From: G051903925 sp051903925
GTDB lineage: Bacteria > Pseudomonadota > Alphaproteobacteria > Zavarziniales > Zavarziniaceae
Length of the DNA: 64,000 nt
Reading direction: 5' to 3'
Assembly: GCF_051903925.1 (NCBI RefSeq)
Contig: NZ_CP173678.1
Span: 1,984,001-2,048,000, forward strand
The translations under genes were made by a program, and so were the position numbers. Below, one piece after another: positions 45,674 through 54,106 of the stretch (position 1 is the stretch's first letter; every line of letters begins with the position of its first letter). The notes beneath the pieces are model-generated. The model made no database searches. It had not been told where the DNA came from and worked only from the letters and a program-made list of their open reading frames with translations.

Positions 45674-46324
45674 TCAATCCCTGCCGCGGGATGGTGGCCG
45701 GCGCGGGTCCCGGGTGAACCGGGCGTCTGGCGCGACAGACAGGCCAAAGCCGGGATCACCATCGAACAGGGTGGGCCCACCCGGCAGGACCGCGCGCTCG
45801 ATGGCCAGCAGGCGCAGCTTGGTCCCGACCCCACCGCGCGCGGAAAACCCGCCGGTTCCGCCCTGTGCCGCCAGGATGCGGTGGCAGGGCACCACGATGG
45901 GCCAGGGATTGCGGCCCAGCGCCTGACCCACGAAGCGGGGGTTGCCGGGCGGGTTCAACGCCTTGGCCAGCGCGCCATAGGTGCGCGTCTCCCCCGCCGG
46001 GATGGCCACGGCCAGGCGATAGACGGCGGCGTCTGCGGGGGGTACGCGCGCCAGGTCCAATCGCAGGTCCGACAGGTCCCCCCGTCCGGTCGCGATCAGG
46101 TCCAGGATGCGCGCGATCCAGGCGGCCACGTCCGCTGGCGGGGCGATGGCACCGGCCTGTGGATGCAGGCGGGCCAGGCGGCGCAGGCCGGCGGCGGCGT
46201 CGCCCTCGGGCAATTGCACGCCCGTCAGGCACAGCCCCCCTGCGGCGTCCGTGCCCCAGGCGACGGCGCAGGGGCCGATCGCGCTATCGAACTGGTGGTA
46301 GCCCTGGGTTGCGGCGGCCGTCAT
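45674..46324 (-). CDS. ogt: Methylated-DNA--[protein]-cysteine S-methyltransferase, copy 1
   Basis: 216 residues from MTAAATQGYHQFDSAIGPC, one base after the stop of the LysR gene. The suicide cysteine is in VVPCHRILA, and the helix-turn-helix flipping base region is AIPAGETRTYGALAKALNPP. It transfers the alkyl group of O6-alkylguanine to its own cysteine. The C-terminus is longer than in Ogt and ends in an Arg/Pro-rich tail. A second copy lies at 51648. Confidence 0.88.
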   Translation of the reverse strand: MTAAATQGYHQFDSAIGPCAVAWGTDAAGGLCLTGVQLPEGDAAAGLRRLARLHPQAGAIAPPADVAAWIARILDLIATGRGDLSDLRLDLARVPPADAAVYRLAVAIPAGETRTYGALAKALNPPGNPRFVGQALGRNPWPIVVPCHRILAAQGGTGGFSARGGVGTKLRLLAIERAVLPGGPTLFDGDPGFGLSVAPDARFTRDPRRPPSRGRD

Positions 46325-46325
46325 C

Positions 46326-47198
46326 TCAGGCAGCCTGGGCGTAGCGCCCGCTGAACTGCTCGCGGATGTGACAGGCAAGGGCGGATCCCAGCTTCGAGGC
46401 CCCTTGCGACGGCACGCGCAGGTTGATGTGGAAGCGTGACAGGCGGGGCAGGCCCGACTCAGGGCCCAGCACCTCGAAATGGTCGGGGACCGCCGTGGGC
46501 AGCATGGCGACCACGGCCAGGTCGGCTTCGGCCGTGGCCAGCATCGTCTCGCAATTGCTGTTGTCGGTGACGATGCGCCAGTCGCGCCCGGCATTGCGCA
46601 GGGCACGCGTCATGGCGCTGCGGAAGGTGCAGCGCGGCTCGCCAAAGGCCAGGGGCACGGGCGTGCGCTGCCAGGCCCGGCCGCCGCGGGCGCCCACCCA
46701 GACCAGCTCCTCCTCCAGCAGGGATTCGCAGCCGGGGCCGCAATCCTCCTCCGTGGTCAGGGTCAGGTCGATCTCGCCCGCTTCCAGCTTCTCGATCAGG
46801 GGAATCGTGGCGGTGCCCACCAGGCGCACCTGGATGCCCGGCCAGGACTGGGCGAAGCTCTTCAGGACGGGCGGCAGGAACGGGCGCAGGATATCGCTGG
46901 GAACGCCCAGGCGGACCTCGCCCGCAAGCGGCGGCTGGGTCATCGTCGCCCACAGGTCGTCGTTCAGGCCCAGCATGCGCTGCGCGTGCAGCAGCACGGA
47001 ATCCCCCGCCGGGGTCAGCGTCAGCTGCCGCGCGCTGCGGTCGATCAGCTGGACCTGCAGGAGCTCCTCCAGCCGCTTGACCTGCTGGCTGATCGCGGCC
47101 TGCGTCACGTGGAGCAGGCGGCTGGCCCGCGTCATGCTGCCGGTTTCCGCCACCGTGGCGAAGGCCCGCAACAGGCCGATGTCGATGTTCCGTGCCAT
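46326..47198 (-). CDS. LysR-type regulator
   Basis: 290 residues from MARNIDIGLLRAFATVAETG; the TTG 18 bases earlier is less likely. HTH TQAAISQQVKRLEELLQVQL, effector domain to QFSGRYAQAA. It is followed one base later by the alkyltransferase gene on the same strand, and is divergent from a DUF1127 gene across an AT-rich gap with a T-N11-A palindrome. Its target is more likely the divergent gene than DNA repair, but that is inference. Confidence 0.87.
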   Translation of the reverse strand: MARNIDIGLLRAFATVAETGSMTRASRLLHVTQAAISQQVKRLEELLQVQLIDRSARQLTLTPAGDSVLLHAQRMLGLNDDLWATMTQPPLAGEVRLGVPSDILRPFLPPVLKSFAQSWPGIQVRLVGTATIPLIEKLEAGEIDLTLTTEEDCGPGCESLLEEELVWVGARGGRAWQRTPVPLAFGEPRCTFRSAMTRALRNAGRDWRIVTDNSNCETMLATAEADLAVVAMLPTAVPDHFEVLGPESGLPRLSRFHINLRVPSQGASKLGSALACHIREQFSGRYAQAA

Positions 47199-47217
47199 CT
47201 GCCGCCCACCTGCCAAG

Positions 47218-47236
47218 ACATAATCCGACGTTATGT
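47218..47236. promoter_or_regulatory. LysR-box palindrome ahead of the DUF1127 gene
   Basis: ACATAA-N7-TTATGT, perfect six-base arms containing T-N11-A, 19 bases upstream of the LysR start in strongly AT-rich DNA. Candidate operator for autoregulation and for the divergent DUF1127 transcript. Confidence 0.55.
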
Positions 47237-47296
47237 ATGGATCATAAACATTAGTTTTCGTGATTCAAGGGGATGGCCTATATCCAGGTGCAGCAC

Positions 47297-47312
47297 AACC
47301 CCCGAGGGGGTT
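47297..47312 (+). promoter_or_regulatory. Hairpin in the DUF1127 leader
   Basis: AACCCC-CGAG-GGGGTT forms a tight tetraloop hairpin and ends in TTT, eight bases before the AAGGAGA ribosome site at 47320-47326. It could act as an attenuator or an RNA processing signal. Confidence 0.45.
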
Positions 47313-47333
47313 TCCGCATAAGGAGACTGGGTC

Positions 47334-47567
47334 ATGGCCATGATCGGCACGCGGGCGACGGCACAGGGTCGCCGGACTTCCCATGGCGGCATCCTGCGCC
47401 GCGCGCTCGATCTCGTGCCCGCCCTGTGGGCCGAATGGAAGGCGCGCAAGGCTGCCTGGTACCTGATGGGGCTGGACGATGCGCGGTTGCGCGACATCGG
47501 CCTGACCCGGTCCGAGATCGACCGCGTCGTGCGCGGCGGGCGTCCCGGCCCGCTGTGGGAGGACTGA
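47334..47567 (+). CDS. DUF1127 small regulatory-type protein
   Basis: 77 residues. The conserved C-terminal DUF1127 motif (AAWYLMGLDDARLRDIGLTR followed by SEIDRVVR) is preceded by a basic, Arg-rich helix (WAEWKARK). Small DUF1127 proteins in alphaproteobacteria are stress-induced and have been linked to RNA turnover. It is divergent from a LysR gene and has a hairpin leader and a strong ribosome site. A specific role here is not known. Confidence 0.88.
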   Translation: MAMIGTRATAQGRRTSHGGILRRALDLVPALWAEWKARKAAWYLMGLDDARLRDIGLTRSEIDRVVRGGRPGPLWED

Positions 47568-47635
47568 GACGCCCTCTTCCCCGTGCCGGGGCCGTCTGCA
47601 AGGATCCTCCCCCACAAGACGAAGGGAGGATCGGC

Positions 47636-48451
47636 ATGGACGACTTCAAGGGCCGCGTGGCCGTCATCACCGGGGGCGCCAGCGGCATCGGCCTGGCCAC
47701 TGCGCAATCGCTGGCCCGGGCGGGTGCAAGGCTCGTCCTGGCCGATATCGAGCAGGGCGTGCTGGACAAGGCCGTGGCCGGGCTCAAGGCGGACGGCGCC
47801 GACGTGATCGGGGTGCGCACCGACGTGGCCTCCAAGGAGAGCGTCGACGCCCTGGCCGAGCGGGCTTTCGGCCATTTCGGCGCGGTGCACGTCCTGTTCA
47901 ACAATGCGGGCGTCGCCGTCTTTGGCCCGACGCAGGATATGACGCATGCCGACTGGAAATGGTCGATCGACGTCAACCTGTGGGGACCGATCCATGGGGT
48001 TGAGGCCTTCGTGCCGCGCATGGTGAAGCAGAACCAGGGCGGCCACGTCCTGTTCACGGCCAGCTTCGCCGGCCTGGTCGCCAATCGCGAGCTTGGTCCC
48101 TATTGCGTGACCAAGTTCGGCGTCGTGGCCCTGGCCGAGTGCCTGCAGAAGGACCTGCGCGACCATGGCATCGGCGTGTCCGTCCTGTGTCCGATGCGGG
48201 TCGCCACCAACATCGACCATTCCTATCGCAACCGGCCTGCGGATCTGGGCGGTCCCACGGCCAACCGCACCTATTCCGACGACGAACTGGCGGCCCTCGC
48301 GGGCCGGACGCTGGACGTGGCCGACGTGGGCGACCTGGTCGTCGACTCGATCCGGCGCAACGACCTGTTCATCGTCACCCACAAGGAAGCGCAAGGCTTC
48401 GTGAAGCGGCGCTTCGACCGCATCGACCAGGCCTTCGCCCACGCGCTTTAG
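47636..48451 (+). CDS. Short-chain dehydrogenase/reductase
   Basis: 271 residues from ATG 47636 with GGGAGGA upstream. Cofactor motif TGGASGIGLATAQ, VLFNNAGVAVFG, active site Ser in FTASFAG and YCVTK. The C-terminal part (CPMRVATNIDHSYRNRP) is typical of SDRs acting on larger substrates, whose identity is unknown. Adjacent to and co-directional with the DUF1127 gene, separated by 68 bases. Converges with a LysR gene. Confidence 0.88.
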   Translation: MDDFKGRVAVITGGASGIGLATAQSLARAGARLVLADIEQGVLDKAVAGLKADGADVIGVRTDVASKESVDALAERAFGHFGAVHVLFNNAGVAVFGPTQDMTHADWKWSIDVNLWGPIHGVEAFVPRMVKQNQGGHVLFTASFAGLVANRELGPYCVTKFGVVALAECLQKDLRDHGIGVSVLCPMRVATNIDHSYRNRPADLGGPTANRTYSDDELAALAGRTLDVADVGDLVVDSIRRNDLFIVTHKEAQGFVKRRFDRIDQAFAHAL

Positions 48452-48478
48452 GACAACGGCTCCAGGCGGGGTGCTGCC

Positions 48479-49387
48479 TCATCGGGCGCGTGCACCCCGC
48501 CCATGGTCGCGCGCAGCGGCCAGGAAGGCCTTCAGCCCCGCCGACAGGTGCCGCCGCCCGGGATAGTAGAGGCACAGGCCGGAAAACGCGGGCGTCCAGT
48601 CCTCCAGGACGCGGATCAGGCGGCCCGCGTCGATATCGGCCCGGACGTTCGACTCCAGGAAGCAGCAGATGCCCACCCCCTCCAGGGCGGCGGTGCGGGC
48701 CAGGCTTGCTTCATCCAGCGTGATCGGCCCGTCGACGTCGATCTGGGCCGTCTGACCGCTCTTCTCGAAGCGCCAGCGGAACAGCGCACCGTCGGGGAGA
48801 CGAACGCGTACACATTGGTGATTCAGCAGGTCGGTCGGCACCAGCGGCTTCGGATGGCGCTGGAAATAGTCCGGCGACGCGACCACGGCATAGCGCTGCG
48901 GCAGGCCCAGCGGGATCGCGATCATGTCGCTGGGCACCAGGTGCTCGACCCGCACGCCCAGGTCGAAGCCGTCGGCGACGATATCGACCAGACGGCCCTC
49001 GGTGACCAGATCGACCCTCATGTCCGGATAGCGCCGGAGGAAGTCAAGGATCAGCGGCGCCAGGATTTCCCGCGCGGCAAAGGGCGCCGCGTTGATCCGG
49101 ATGGTGCCGGCCGGCGTGTCACGCTGCGCGCGGACATCCTCCAGCGCGCCATGGATGTCCTGGAGCGCGGGTCCGACACGGTCGATGAAGATCCGACCGG
49201 CATTGGTCAGGGACACGCTGCGCGTCGTGCGGTTGAACAGCCTGACCCCAAGCCTTGCCTCAAGCTTGCCGATCGCATGACTGAGCGCCGTGGTCGACAG
49301 GCCCAGGTCGATGGCCGCGGCCCGGAACGTCCCGCGATGCGCGATGGCCATCACTGCGTCCAGTTCCGTCAGTCCGACTTGAATCAT
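48479..49387 (-). CDS. LysR-type regulator
   Basis: 302 residues from MIQVGLTELDAVMAIAHRGT. HTH LGLSTTALSHAIGKLEARLG; effector domain with NAAPFAAREILAPLILDFL and ADGFDLGVRVEHL. The latter is typical of CrgA-like LysR members that act on divergent redox genes. It is divergent from the SnoaL-SDR pair, sharing about 97 bases with CATGC...GCATG arms, so it is likely to control them. Confidence 0.88.
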   Translation of the reverse strand: MIQVGLTELDAVMAIAHRGTFRAAAIDLGLSTTALSHAIGKLEARLGVRLFNRTTRSVSLTNAGRIFIDRVGPALQDIHGALEDVRAQRDTPAGTIRINAAPFAAREILAPLILDFLRRYPDMRVDLVTEGRLVDIVADGFDLGVRVEHLVPSDMIAIPLGLPQRYAVVASPDYFQRHPKPLVPTDLLNHQCVRVRLPDGALFRWRFEKSGQTAQIDVDGPITLDEASLARTAALEGVGICCFLESNVRADIDAGRLIRVLEDWTPAFSGLCLYYPGRRHLSAGLKAFLAAARDHGRGARAR

Positions 49388-49484
49388 TATCCCGATTTCC
49401 GCAATACGACATGCTTGTTTATCCCACTTATTGGCATGATCGCCCAGCGCTATCTGTTGGGCATCAACCTGATGGAGCGACGCG

Positions 49485-49805
49485 ATGACAACGACCAACC
49501 CGGTGGAAGCCTTCTTCGACGCCGAACGGACCAATGATCCGGATGCCCTGGCCGCCACCTTCGCCGCCGATGCCGTGGTCGAGGATGAGGGCGCGCGGAT
49601 CGCCGGCGTGCCCGCAATCCGGGCCTGGTGGGTCGCGGCCAAGGCGCAATACAACCACGTGGCCGAGCCCTTCGAGACGCTGGGGGCAGGCGACAAGGTC
49701 AAGGTTCACGCCAAGGTCAACGGCGCCTTCCCCAACAGCCCGCTGGTCCTGCGCTTCGACTTCACGCTACGGGCAGGCAAGATCGCCGCCCTGAGGATCG
49801 CGTGA
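49485..49805 (+). CDS. SnoaL/NTF2-like small protein
   Basis: 106 residues with the NTF2-like cone fold: NPVEAFFDAERTNDPDALAA, FAADAVVEDEGARIAGVPAI and a C-terminal strand set (LRFDFTLRAGKIAALRIA). Such proteins include isomerases, cyclases and non-catalytic binders. Translationally coupled to the SDR gene (stop and start overlap as TGATG), indicating joint function, possibly in stepwise modification of a small ketone or aldehyde. Confidence 0.82.
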   Translation: MTTTNPVEAFFDAERTNDPDALAATFAADAVVEDEGARIAGVPAIRAWWVAAKAQYNHVAEPFETLGAGDKVKVHAKVNGAFPNSPLVLRFDFTLRAGKIAALRIA

Positions 49806-50584
49806 TGACCGGGATTCTGACGCTGAAGGGCAAGCGTGCCGTGGTCACGGGCGGGACCAGGGGCACCGGTGCCGCGACTGTCGCCCTGTTTCGCGAACTT
49901 GGTGCGCGCGTTCTCACCGCGGCCCGCGCGCGGCCCGACACCCTGCCGGAGGACATGTTCGTCGCTGCCGATCTGATGTCCGCCGATGGCTGCGCCAGCC
50001 TGGCCGAAGCCGTCCAGGACCGGCTTGGTGGGGTCGACATCATCGTGCACATGCTGGGCGGCTCGTCCGCGCCGGCCGGCGGATTCGCGGCCCTGTCGGA
50101 TCTCGAGTGGCAGAAGGAGCTGGACCTCAACCTCATGCCTGCCATCCGGTTGGACCGGAGCCTGATCCCCGGCATGATCGCCAGGGGCGGCGGCGCGGTG
50201 ATCCATGTCAGCTCGATCCAGCGCATCATGCCCCTGCCGGAGGCGACCACGGCCTATGCGGCGGCCAAGGCTGCGCTCTCCACCTACAGCAAGAGCCTGT
50301 CCAAGGAAGTCAGCCCCAAGGGCGTGCGCGTGAACCGGGTATCACCGGGCTGGATCTACACGGAGGGCTCGGTCGTCTTCGCGGAGCGCTTGGCCCAGGG
50401 CGCGAGTACGGACGTCGATGGCGCGCGCAGGATCATCATGGACGCCTTGGGCGGCATCCCGCTGGGGCGCCCGGCGCAGCCGATCGAGGTGGCGAACCTG
50501 ATCGCCTTCCTGGCGTCCGACCTCGCCAGCGCGATCACCGGCGCGGATCATGTGATCGACGGGGGGACCGTGCCCACCGTCTGA
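49805..50584 (+). CDS. Short-chain dehydrogenase/reductase
   Basis: 259 residues. NAD(P) motif TGGTRGTGAAT, catalytic Ser in VSSIQRIMPL and YAAAKAALS, and a typical SDR ending (GADHVIDGG). HMLGGSSAP replaces the usual NNAG motif, a variant of this SDR branch. Overlaps the SnoaL stop by one base. Regulation by the divergent LysR is likely. Confidence 0.88.
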   Translation: MTGILTLKGKRAVVTGGTRGTGAATVALFRELGARVLTAARARPDTLPEDMFVAADLMSADGCASLAEAVQDRLGGVDIIVHMLGGSSAPAGGFAALSDLEWQKELDLNLMPAIRLDRSLIPGMIARGGGAVIHVSSIQRIMPLPEATTAYAAAKAALSTYSKSLSKEVSPKGVRVNRVSPGWIYTEGSVVFAERLAQGASTDVDGARRIIMDALGGIPLGRPAQPIEVANLIAFLASDLASAITGADHVIDGGTVPTV

Positions 50585-50678
50585 CGCACGAAGGGCTTCC
50601 GGTCAGGGTTAACGCTCCCTCAAGATTCGTGCGATATCTCGGAATCTGCAATCCGTGCGCGGGCTTGAGGGGGCGCTG

Positions 50679-51188
50679 ATGCCGATCCGGCGACTGAAGG
50701 ACATGATCCACAACTTCTTCACGCCGGACGCCGATCGCGAGGCCTTCGATCATGACGTGCCCACGATCCACCTCGCCGCCGGCGCACTTCTGTGCGAGGT
50801 GCTGGTCAAGGACGGCGATGTCGAGGACGTCGAGTACGAGCGCCTGATCGACCTGCTGGCGGTGCGCTTTGGCCTGTCGACCAAGGAGGTGCGGGACCTT
50901 CTGGACACGATCCGCGTCTGCGTCGACCACGAGGACAAGCTGGGCCGGATGATCAACTCGGTCCGCGACAACTTCAACGACGAGGAGCGGGTCGAGCTGC
51001 TGGAGATGATGGCCGACATCGCCTGGCAGGACAGCGACTTCCACGCGATGGAGCGGGCGCTGATCTGCACCGTGGCCGAGCGCCTGGGATTCGATGTCGC
51101 CCACGGCCACCGCGCAATGGAGAAGGTCCGCTTCCGCCACCAGATGATGCTGTCGGGCCAGCGCCTGCCCTCCACCCTGGCGGACTAG
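50679..51188 (+). CDS. TerB-family tellurite-resistance-type protein
   Basis: 169 residues from ATG 50679 with TGAGGGGG upstream. Helical TerB fold with acidic metal-type motifs: IHLAAGALLCEVLVKDGDV, EDVEYERLIDLLAVRFGL, VDHEDKLGRMI and EERVELLEMMADIAWQDSDF. It stands alone, with no terCDE genes nearby, so a role in tellurite resistance is not supported. Similar lone TerB proteins occur widely in alphaproteobacteria. Confidence 0.82.
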   Translation: MPIRRLKDMIHNFFTPDADREAFDHDVPTIHLAAGALLCEVLVKDGDVEDVEYERLIDLLAVRFGLSTKEVRDLLDTIRVCVDHEDKLGRMINSVRDNFNDEERVELLEMMADIAWQDSDFHAMERALICTVAERLGFDVAHGHRAMEKVRFRHQMMLSGQRLPSTLAD

Positions 51189-51265
51189 CGGGGTTTACCC
51201 CCAGGGTAATCGACGGGGCCTGATCGTCCTGGCTTCCTTGTGCGACAGACACGAGGGAGACGGCG

Positions 51266-51676
51266 ATGACCGAACAGGACCCCCAGACCAGGCAGATCGC
51301 CAAGGCATTCCAGGGTACTCTGGGCGAGCACCTTGGCATCCGCTTCATTGCCGCTGGCCCCGACGCCGTGCGGGCGGAGCTGGACGTGGCGCCGCACCTG
51401 ATGACGACCAATGGCCGGGTTCATGGCGGCACCTTGATGGCGCTGGCCGACACGGTGGGGGCGGTCGGTGCCTTCCTGACCCTGGCCGAAGGGGCGCAGG
51501 GCACAACGACGCTGGAATCCAAGACCAACTTCTTTGCCGCGGCCACCGAAGGCACGCTGCAGGCCGAGGCGACGCCGATCCATGTCGGGCGCCGCACATC
51601 GGTCTGGCAGACGCGCGTGACCGATGGCAAGGGCCGGCTGGTCTCTCTCACGACCCAGACGCAGATGGCCCTCTGA
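51266..51676 (+). CDS. PaaI-type hotdog thioesterase
   Basis: 136 residues with the hotdog signature TTNGRVHGGTLMALADTVGA and the ESKTNFFAAATEG strand. Members hydrolyse acyl- or phenylacetyl-CoA-type thioesters. The substrate is not deducible. Its last 29 bases overlap the end of the convergent alkyltransferase gene, an arrangement that suggests compact native genome packing. Confidence 0.85.
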   Translation: MTEQDPQTRQIAKAFQGTLGEHLGIRFIAAGPDAVRAELDVAPHLMTTNGRVHGGTLMALADTVGAVGAFLTLAEGAQGTTTLESKTNFFAAATEGTLQAEATPIHVGRRTSVWQTRVTDGKGRLVSLTTQTQMAL

Positions 51677-52196
51677 GCGCGCCTTCGTGGCGCAGCAGCC
51701 AGGCCTTGCGCGGCAGGCCGCCGGCATAGCCTGTCAGGGTGCCGTCGCTGCCGATCACCCGGTGACAGGGTACGACTAGGCTGATCGGGTTGGCGCCGTT
51801 CGCGGCACCGGCCGCGCGCATGGCGCCGGGCCTGCCCGCGGTCGCGGCCACCGCGGCATAGCTTTGCGTCCGTCCCGCCGGGATGCGGACCAGGGCCTGC
51901 CACACGGATTGCTGGAACGCGGTTCCGCCGGTCGCCCAGCGCACTGCCGACAGCGCACCGAGCGAGCCTGCGAAATAGGCGTCCAGCGCGTTGCTCAGCG
52001 CGTCGGGCGGTGGGGCCTGGCGCGGTGCCAGGCCCGGACAGTGCCGCGCCATCAGCCGCGCCAGCCGGTCGGCGCAATCGGCCCAGTCCAGGCCACGCAG
52101 GATGCCGTCGCCATCCCACACCAGGAGGGCATCGCCCAGCGGCGTGGGGTGGCTGCCGTGGAACAGCGTGTCAGGCAGCCCTGCGGCCATGGTCAT
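51648..52196 (-). CDS. ogt: Methylated-DNA--[protein]-cysteine S-methyltransferase, copy 2
   Basis: 182 residues, Ogt-length. The active-site cysteine is in LVVPCHRVIG, with the HTH region RIPAGRTQSYAAVAATAG and TGYAGGLPRKAWLL after it. The start (MTMAAGLPDTLF) lies 26 bases inside the end of the hydrolase gene upstream, so coupled expression is likely. It repairs O6-alkylguanine. Together with copy 1 at 45674 the window carries two alkyltransferases of differing length. Confidence 0.88.
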   Translation of the reverse strand: MTMAAGLPDTLFHGSHPTPLGDALLVWDGDGILRGLDWADCADRLARLMARHCPGLAPRQAPPPDALSNALDAYFAGSLGALSAVRWATGGTAFQQSVWQALVRIPAGRTQSYAAVAATAGRPGAMRAAGAANGANPISLVVPCHRVIGSDGTLTGYAGGLPRKAWLLRHEGALRGPSASGS

Positions 52197-53106
52197 GCAG
52201 CCAGCGGTCGGCAAAGCGGTTGATCGTATCCAGCACCAGGTCCGGCTGCTCCATCGGCAGGAAATGGCTGGCGTCGGAGACCAGCGTATCGGGCAGGCCG
52301 GGCCGCAGCAGTCGCGCCACGCGGGCCGAGCCGTCGCCAAAGGTGGTGCCATGCTGGCCCCGCAGCAGGGCGACCGGTGCCTTGATCCGGGCGATTGCAT
52401 CGAACACGCGGGGGCTGACCATGGCGAAGGTCCGGGCCTCCCACGCGGGCGTGCAGGCGAGCGTCACGCCCCCGTCGGGCAGGTCGCGGGTGCCGCCGTC
52501 GATATAGTCGCGCAGCCAGTCATCGTTCCAGGTGCGGAACGCGCCGCGCCCGCGATAGGCCTCCATCATCGCGTCGCGACTGGGAAAGTCGGCGCGACGG
52601 CGCAGCGTCTGCCGGGACAGCGGCAGGCGCTGGATCAGGCGGTTGACCAGGCCCAGCTTCTGCATCAGCACGACCGGCGGCATCCGCGTGATCGGCAGGG
52701 CGGCGGGCTCGATCAGCAGGACGCCAGATGCCAGGTGACGATGGCGTGCCGCGGCCAGGGCACTGGCGGCACCACCCATCGAATGCCCGACAAGGAGGGC
52801 GGGGCGGCCCAATCGCCCCAGGTAGGTGGCGATATCCTCGGCATAGACATCCCAGCCTGTCAGGTGGGCCGGGTCGGCATCGGCCTGGGTGAAGCCGTGG
52901 CCGCGCAGGTCGATGGCATGCACCTCGAACCGGCTGGCGAGGCGGGCCAGCAGGCGGCGGTAGGTCAGTGCGTTGAACCCGGTCGCATGGGCGAAGTGCA
53001 GCAGCGGGGCCTGCGGCGTGGGCGCCGGCCAGGTCAGGGCCGAAAAGCGGCCGCGGGCGGTCTCAACCGTGATGCGGTTCTCGACGCCGGGGATGGGGGC
53101 GGTCAT
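52171..53106 (-). CDS. Alpha/beta hydrolase
   Basis: 311 residues. LLHFAHATGFNALTY, AIDLRGHGFTQ, nucleophile Ser in LVGHSMGGAASALA, and a late His in ASHFLPMEQP. The HATG(F) turn is shared with a family of serine hydrolases acting on esters or haloalkanes. Overlaps the alkyltransferase gene by 26 bases. Divergent from the murein endopeptidase gene. Confidence 0.85.
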   Translation of the reverse strand: MTAPIPGVENRITVETARGRFSALTWPAPTPQAPLLHFAHATGFNALTYRRLLARLASRFEVHAIDLRGHGFTQADADPAHLTGWDVYAEDIATYLGRLGRPALLVGHSMGGAASALAAARHRHLASGVLLIEPAALPITRMPPVVLMQKLGLVNRLIQRLPLSRQTLRRRADFPSRDAMMEAYRGRGAFRTWNDDWLRDYIDGGTRDLPDGGVTLACTPAWEARTFAMVSPRVFDAIARIKAPVALLRGQHGTTFGDGSARVARLLRPGLPDTLVSDASHFLPMEQPDLVLDTINRFADRWLHDHGRRAA

Positions 53107-53169
53107 GGTGCGGGGGCAACCCGTGGCGTGGGTCGCGCGTGGGTCGAAGTCAGTCCGGTGAATCGCGTT

Positions 53170-54039
53170 ATGCAGCCTCTGCAGCATCTGGCCGGGATCG
53201 TCGTCCGGCCGTTCTTCTGTCTTCTGGTCGCCGGCATCATGGGTGCGGCAGCGCCCGCCGCAAAGGCGGATGATGCTGCCTGGGGCCGCGTCACAACGCC
53301 CGCAGCCGGCCCCGCCCAGGTGATCGGCAAGACGAACCGCGGCTGCGTGGCCGGCGCCGTGGCACTGCCGGCGCTGGGCCCAGGCTGGCAGGTGGTGCGC
53401 CTTGAACGCAGCCGCTTCTGGGGTCATCCCGACCTGCTGCGCACGATCCGGGATGCGACGACGCTGCTGCAGCGCGGCCGGCGGCCGATGATCCTGATCG
53501 GCGACATGGCCCAGGCGCGCGGCGGGCCCATGCCCTCGGGCCATGCCAGCCACCAGACCGGCATCGACGCCGACATCATGTTCACGACGGTGCAGCGCCC
53601 GCTTGACCCTTCCCTGCGCGAAGCGTGGCAGCCGCAGAGCACGCTGAGCCCGGATGGTCGGCAGGTCGACCTCAGCCGATTCGGGCCGGACCAGGTGACG
53701 ATGCTGAAGAGCTTCGCGATCCAGCCCGGCGTCGACCGGATCTTTGTCAATTTCGTGCTGAAGCGGCACCTCTGCCAGACTGTGCAGGGTGACCGGACAT
53801 GGCTGCGTCGCATCCGGCCCTGGGTCGGCCATGACGGTCATTTCCACGTGCGTCTGCGCTGCCCCGCAGGCCAGCCCCTGTGCACCCCGCAGGATGCGAT
53901 ACCGCCTGGCGACGGCTGCGATGCCAGCCTGGACGCATGGTTCCTGCCGCCGCCACCGCGCCGGCCTGGACCACCCGCGGCCAAGCCACCCCCGCCGCCG
54001 ATGCCGACGGCGTGCGAGGCGGTCCTGGCCGCCCCCTGA
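53170..54039 (+). CDS. mepA: Penicillin-insensitive murein endopeptidase MepA-like
   Basis: 289 residues, with a signal peptide (MQPLQHLAGIVVRPFFCLLV to about residue 34). Peptidase M74 zinc motifs are in GGPMPSGHASHQTGIDADI and GHDGHFHVRLRC. It cleaves D-Ala-mDAP crosslinks in the periplasm. The C-terminal tail is Pro-rich (PPPPRRPGPP). It is next to the DUF882 and L,D-transpeptidase genes, forming a group of envelope-remodelling enzymes. Confidence 0.85.
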   Translation: MQPLQHLAGIVVRPFFCLLVAGIMGAAAPAAKADDAAWGRVTTPAAGPAQVIGKTNRGCVAGAVALPALGPGWQVVRLERSRFWGHPDLLRTIRDATTLLQRGRRPMILIGDMAQARGGPMPSGHASHQTGIDADIMFTTVQRPLDPSLREAWQPQSTLSPDGRQVDLSRFGPDQVTMLKSFAIQPGVDRIFVNFVLKRHLCQTVQGDRTWLRRIRPWVGHDGHFHVRLRCPAGQPLCTPQDAIPPGDGCDASLDAWFLPPPPRRPGPPAAKPPPPPMPTACEAVLAAP

Positions 54040-54056
54040 GCCCTTCTGCCGAGACG

Positions 54057-54084
54057 AAAAAACGCCGGATCCCGGGGATCCGGC
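54057..54084 (-). terminator. Rho-independent terminator of the DUF882 gene
   Basis: GCCGGATCC-CGG-GGATCCGGC, a nine-pair stem with three-base loop (54064-54084), followed on the minus strand by six T (A-run 54057-54062). Classic intrinsic terminator, placed 23 bases after the DUF882 stop; it may also end the mepA transcript. Confidence 0.85.
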
Positions 54085-54106
54085 CTGTGTGTGAATCCAG
54101 CGGCCG

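Noticed and set aside
50679..51188. Tellurite resistance operon
   Set aside because: Only a lone TerB-type gene is present, without terC, terD or terE.
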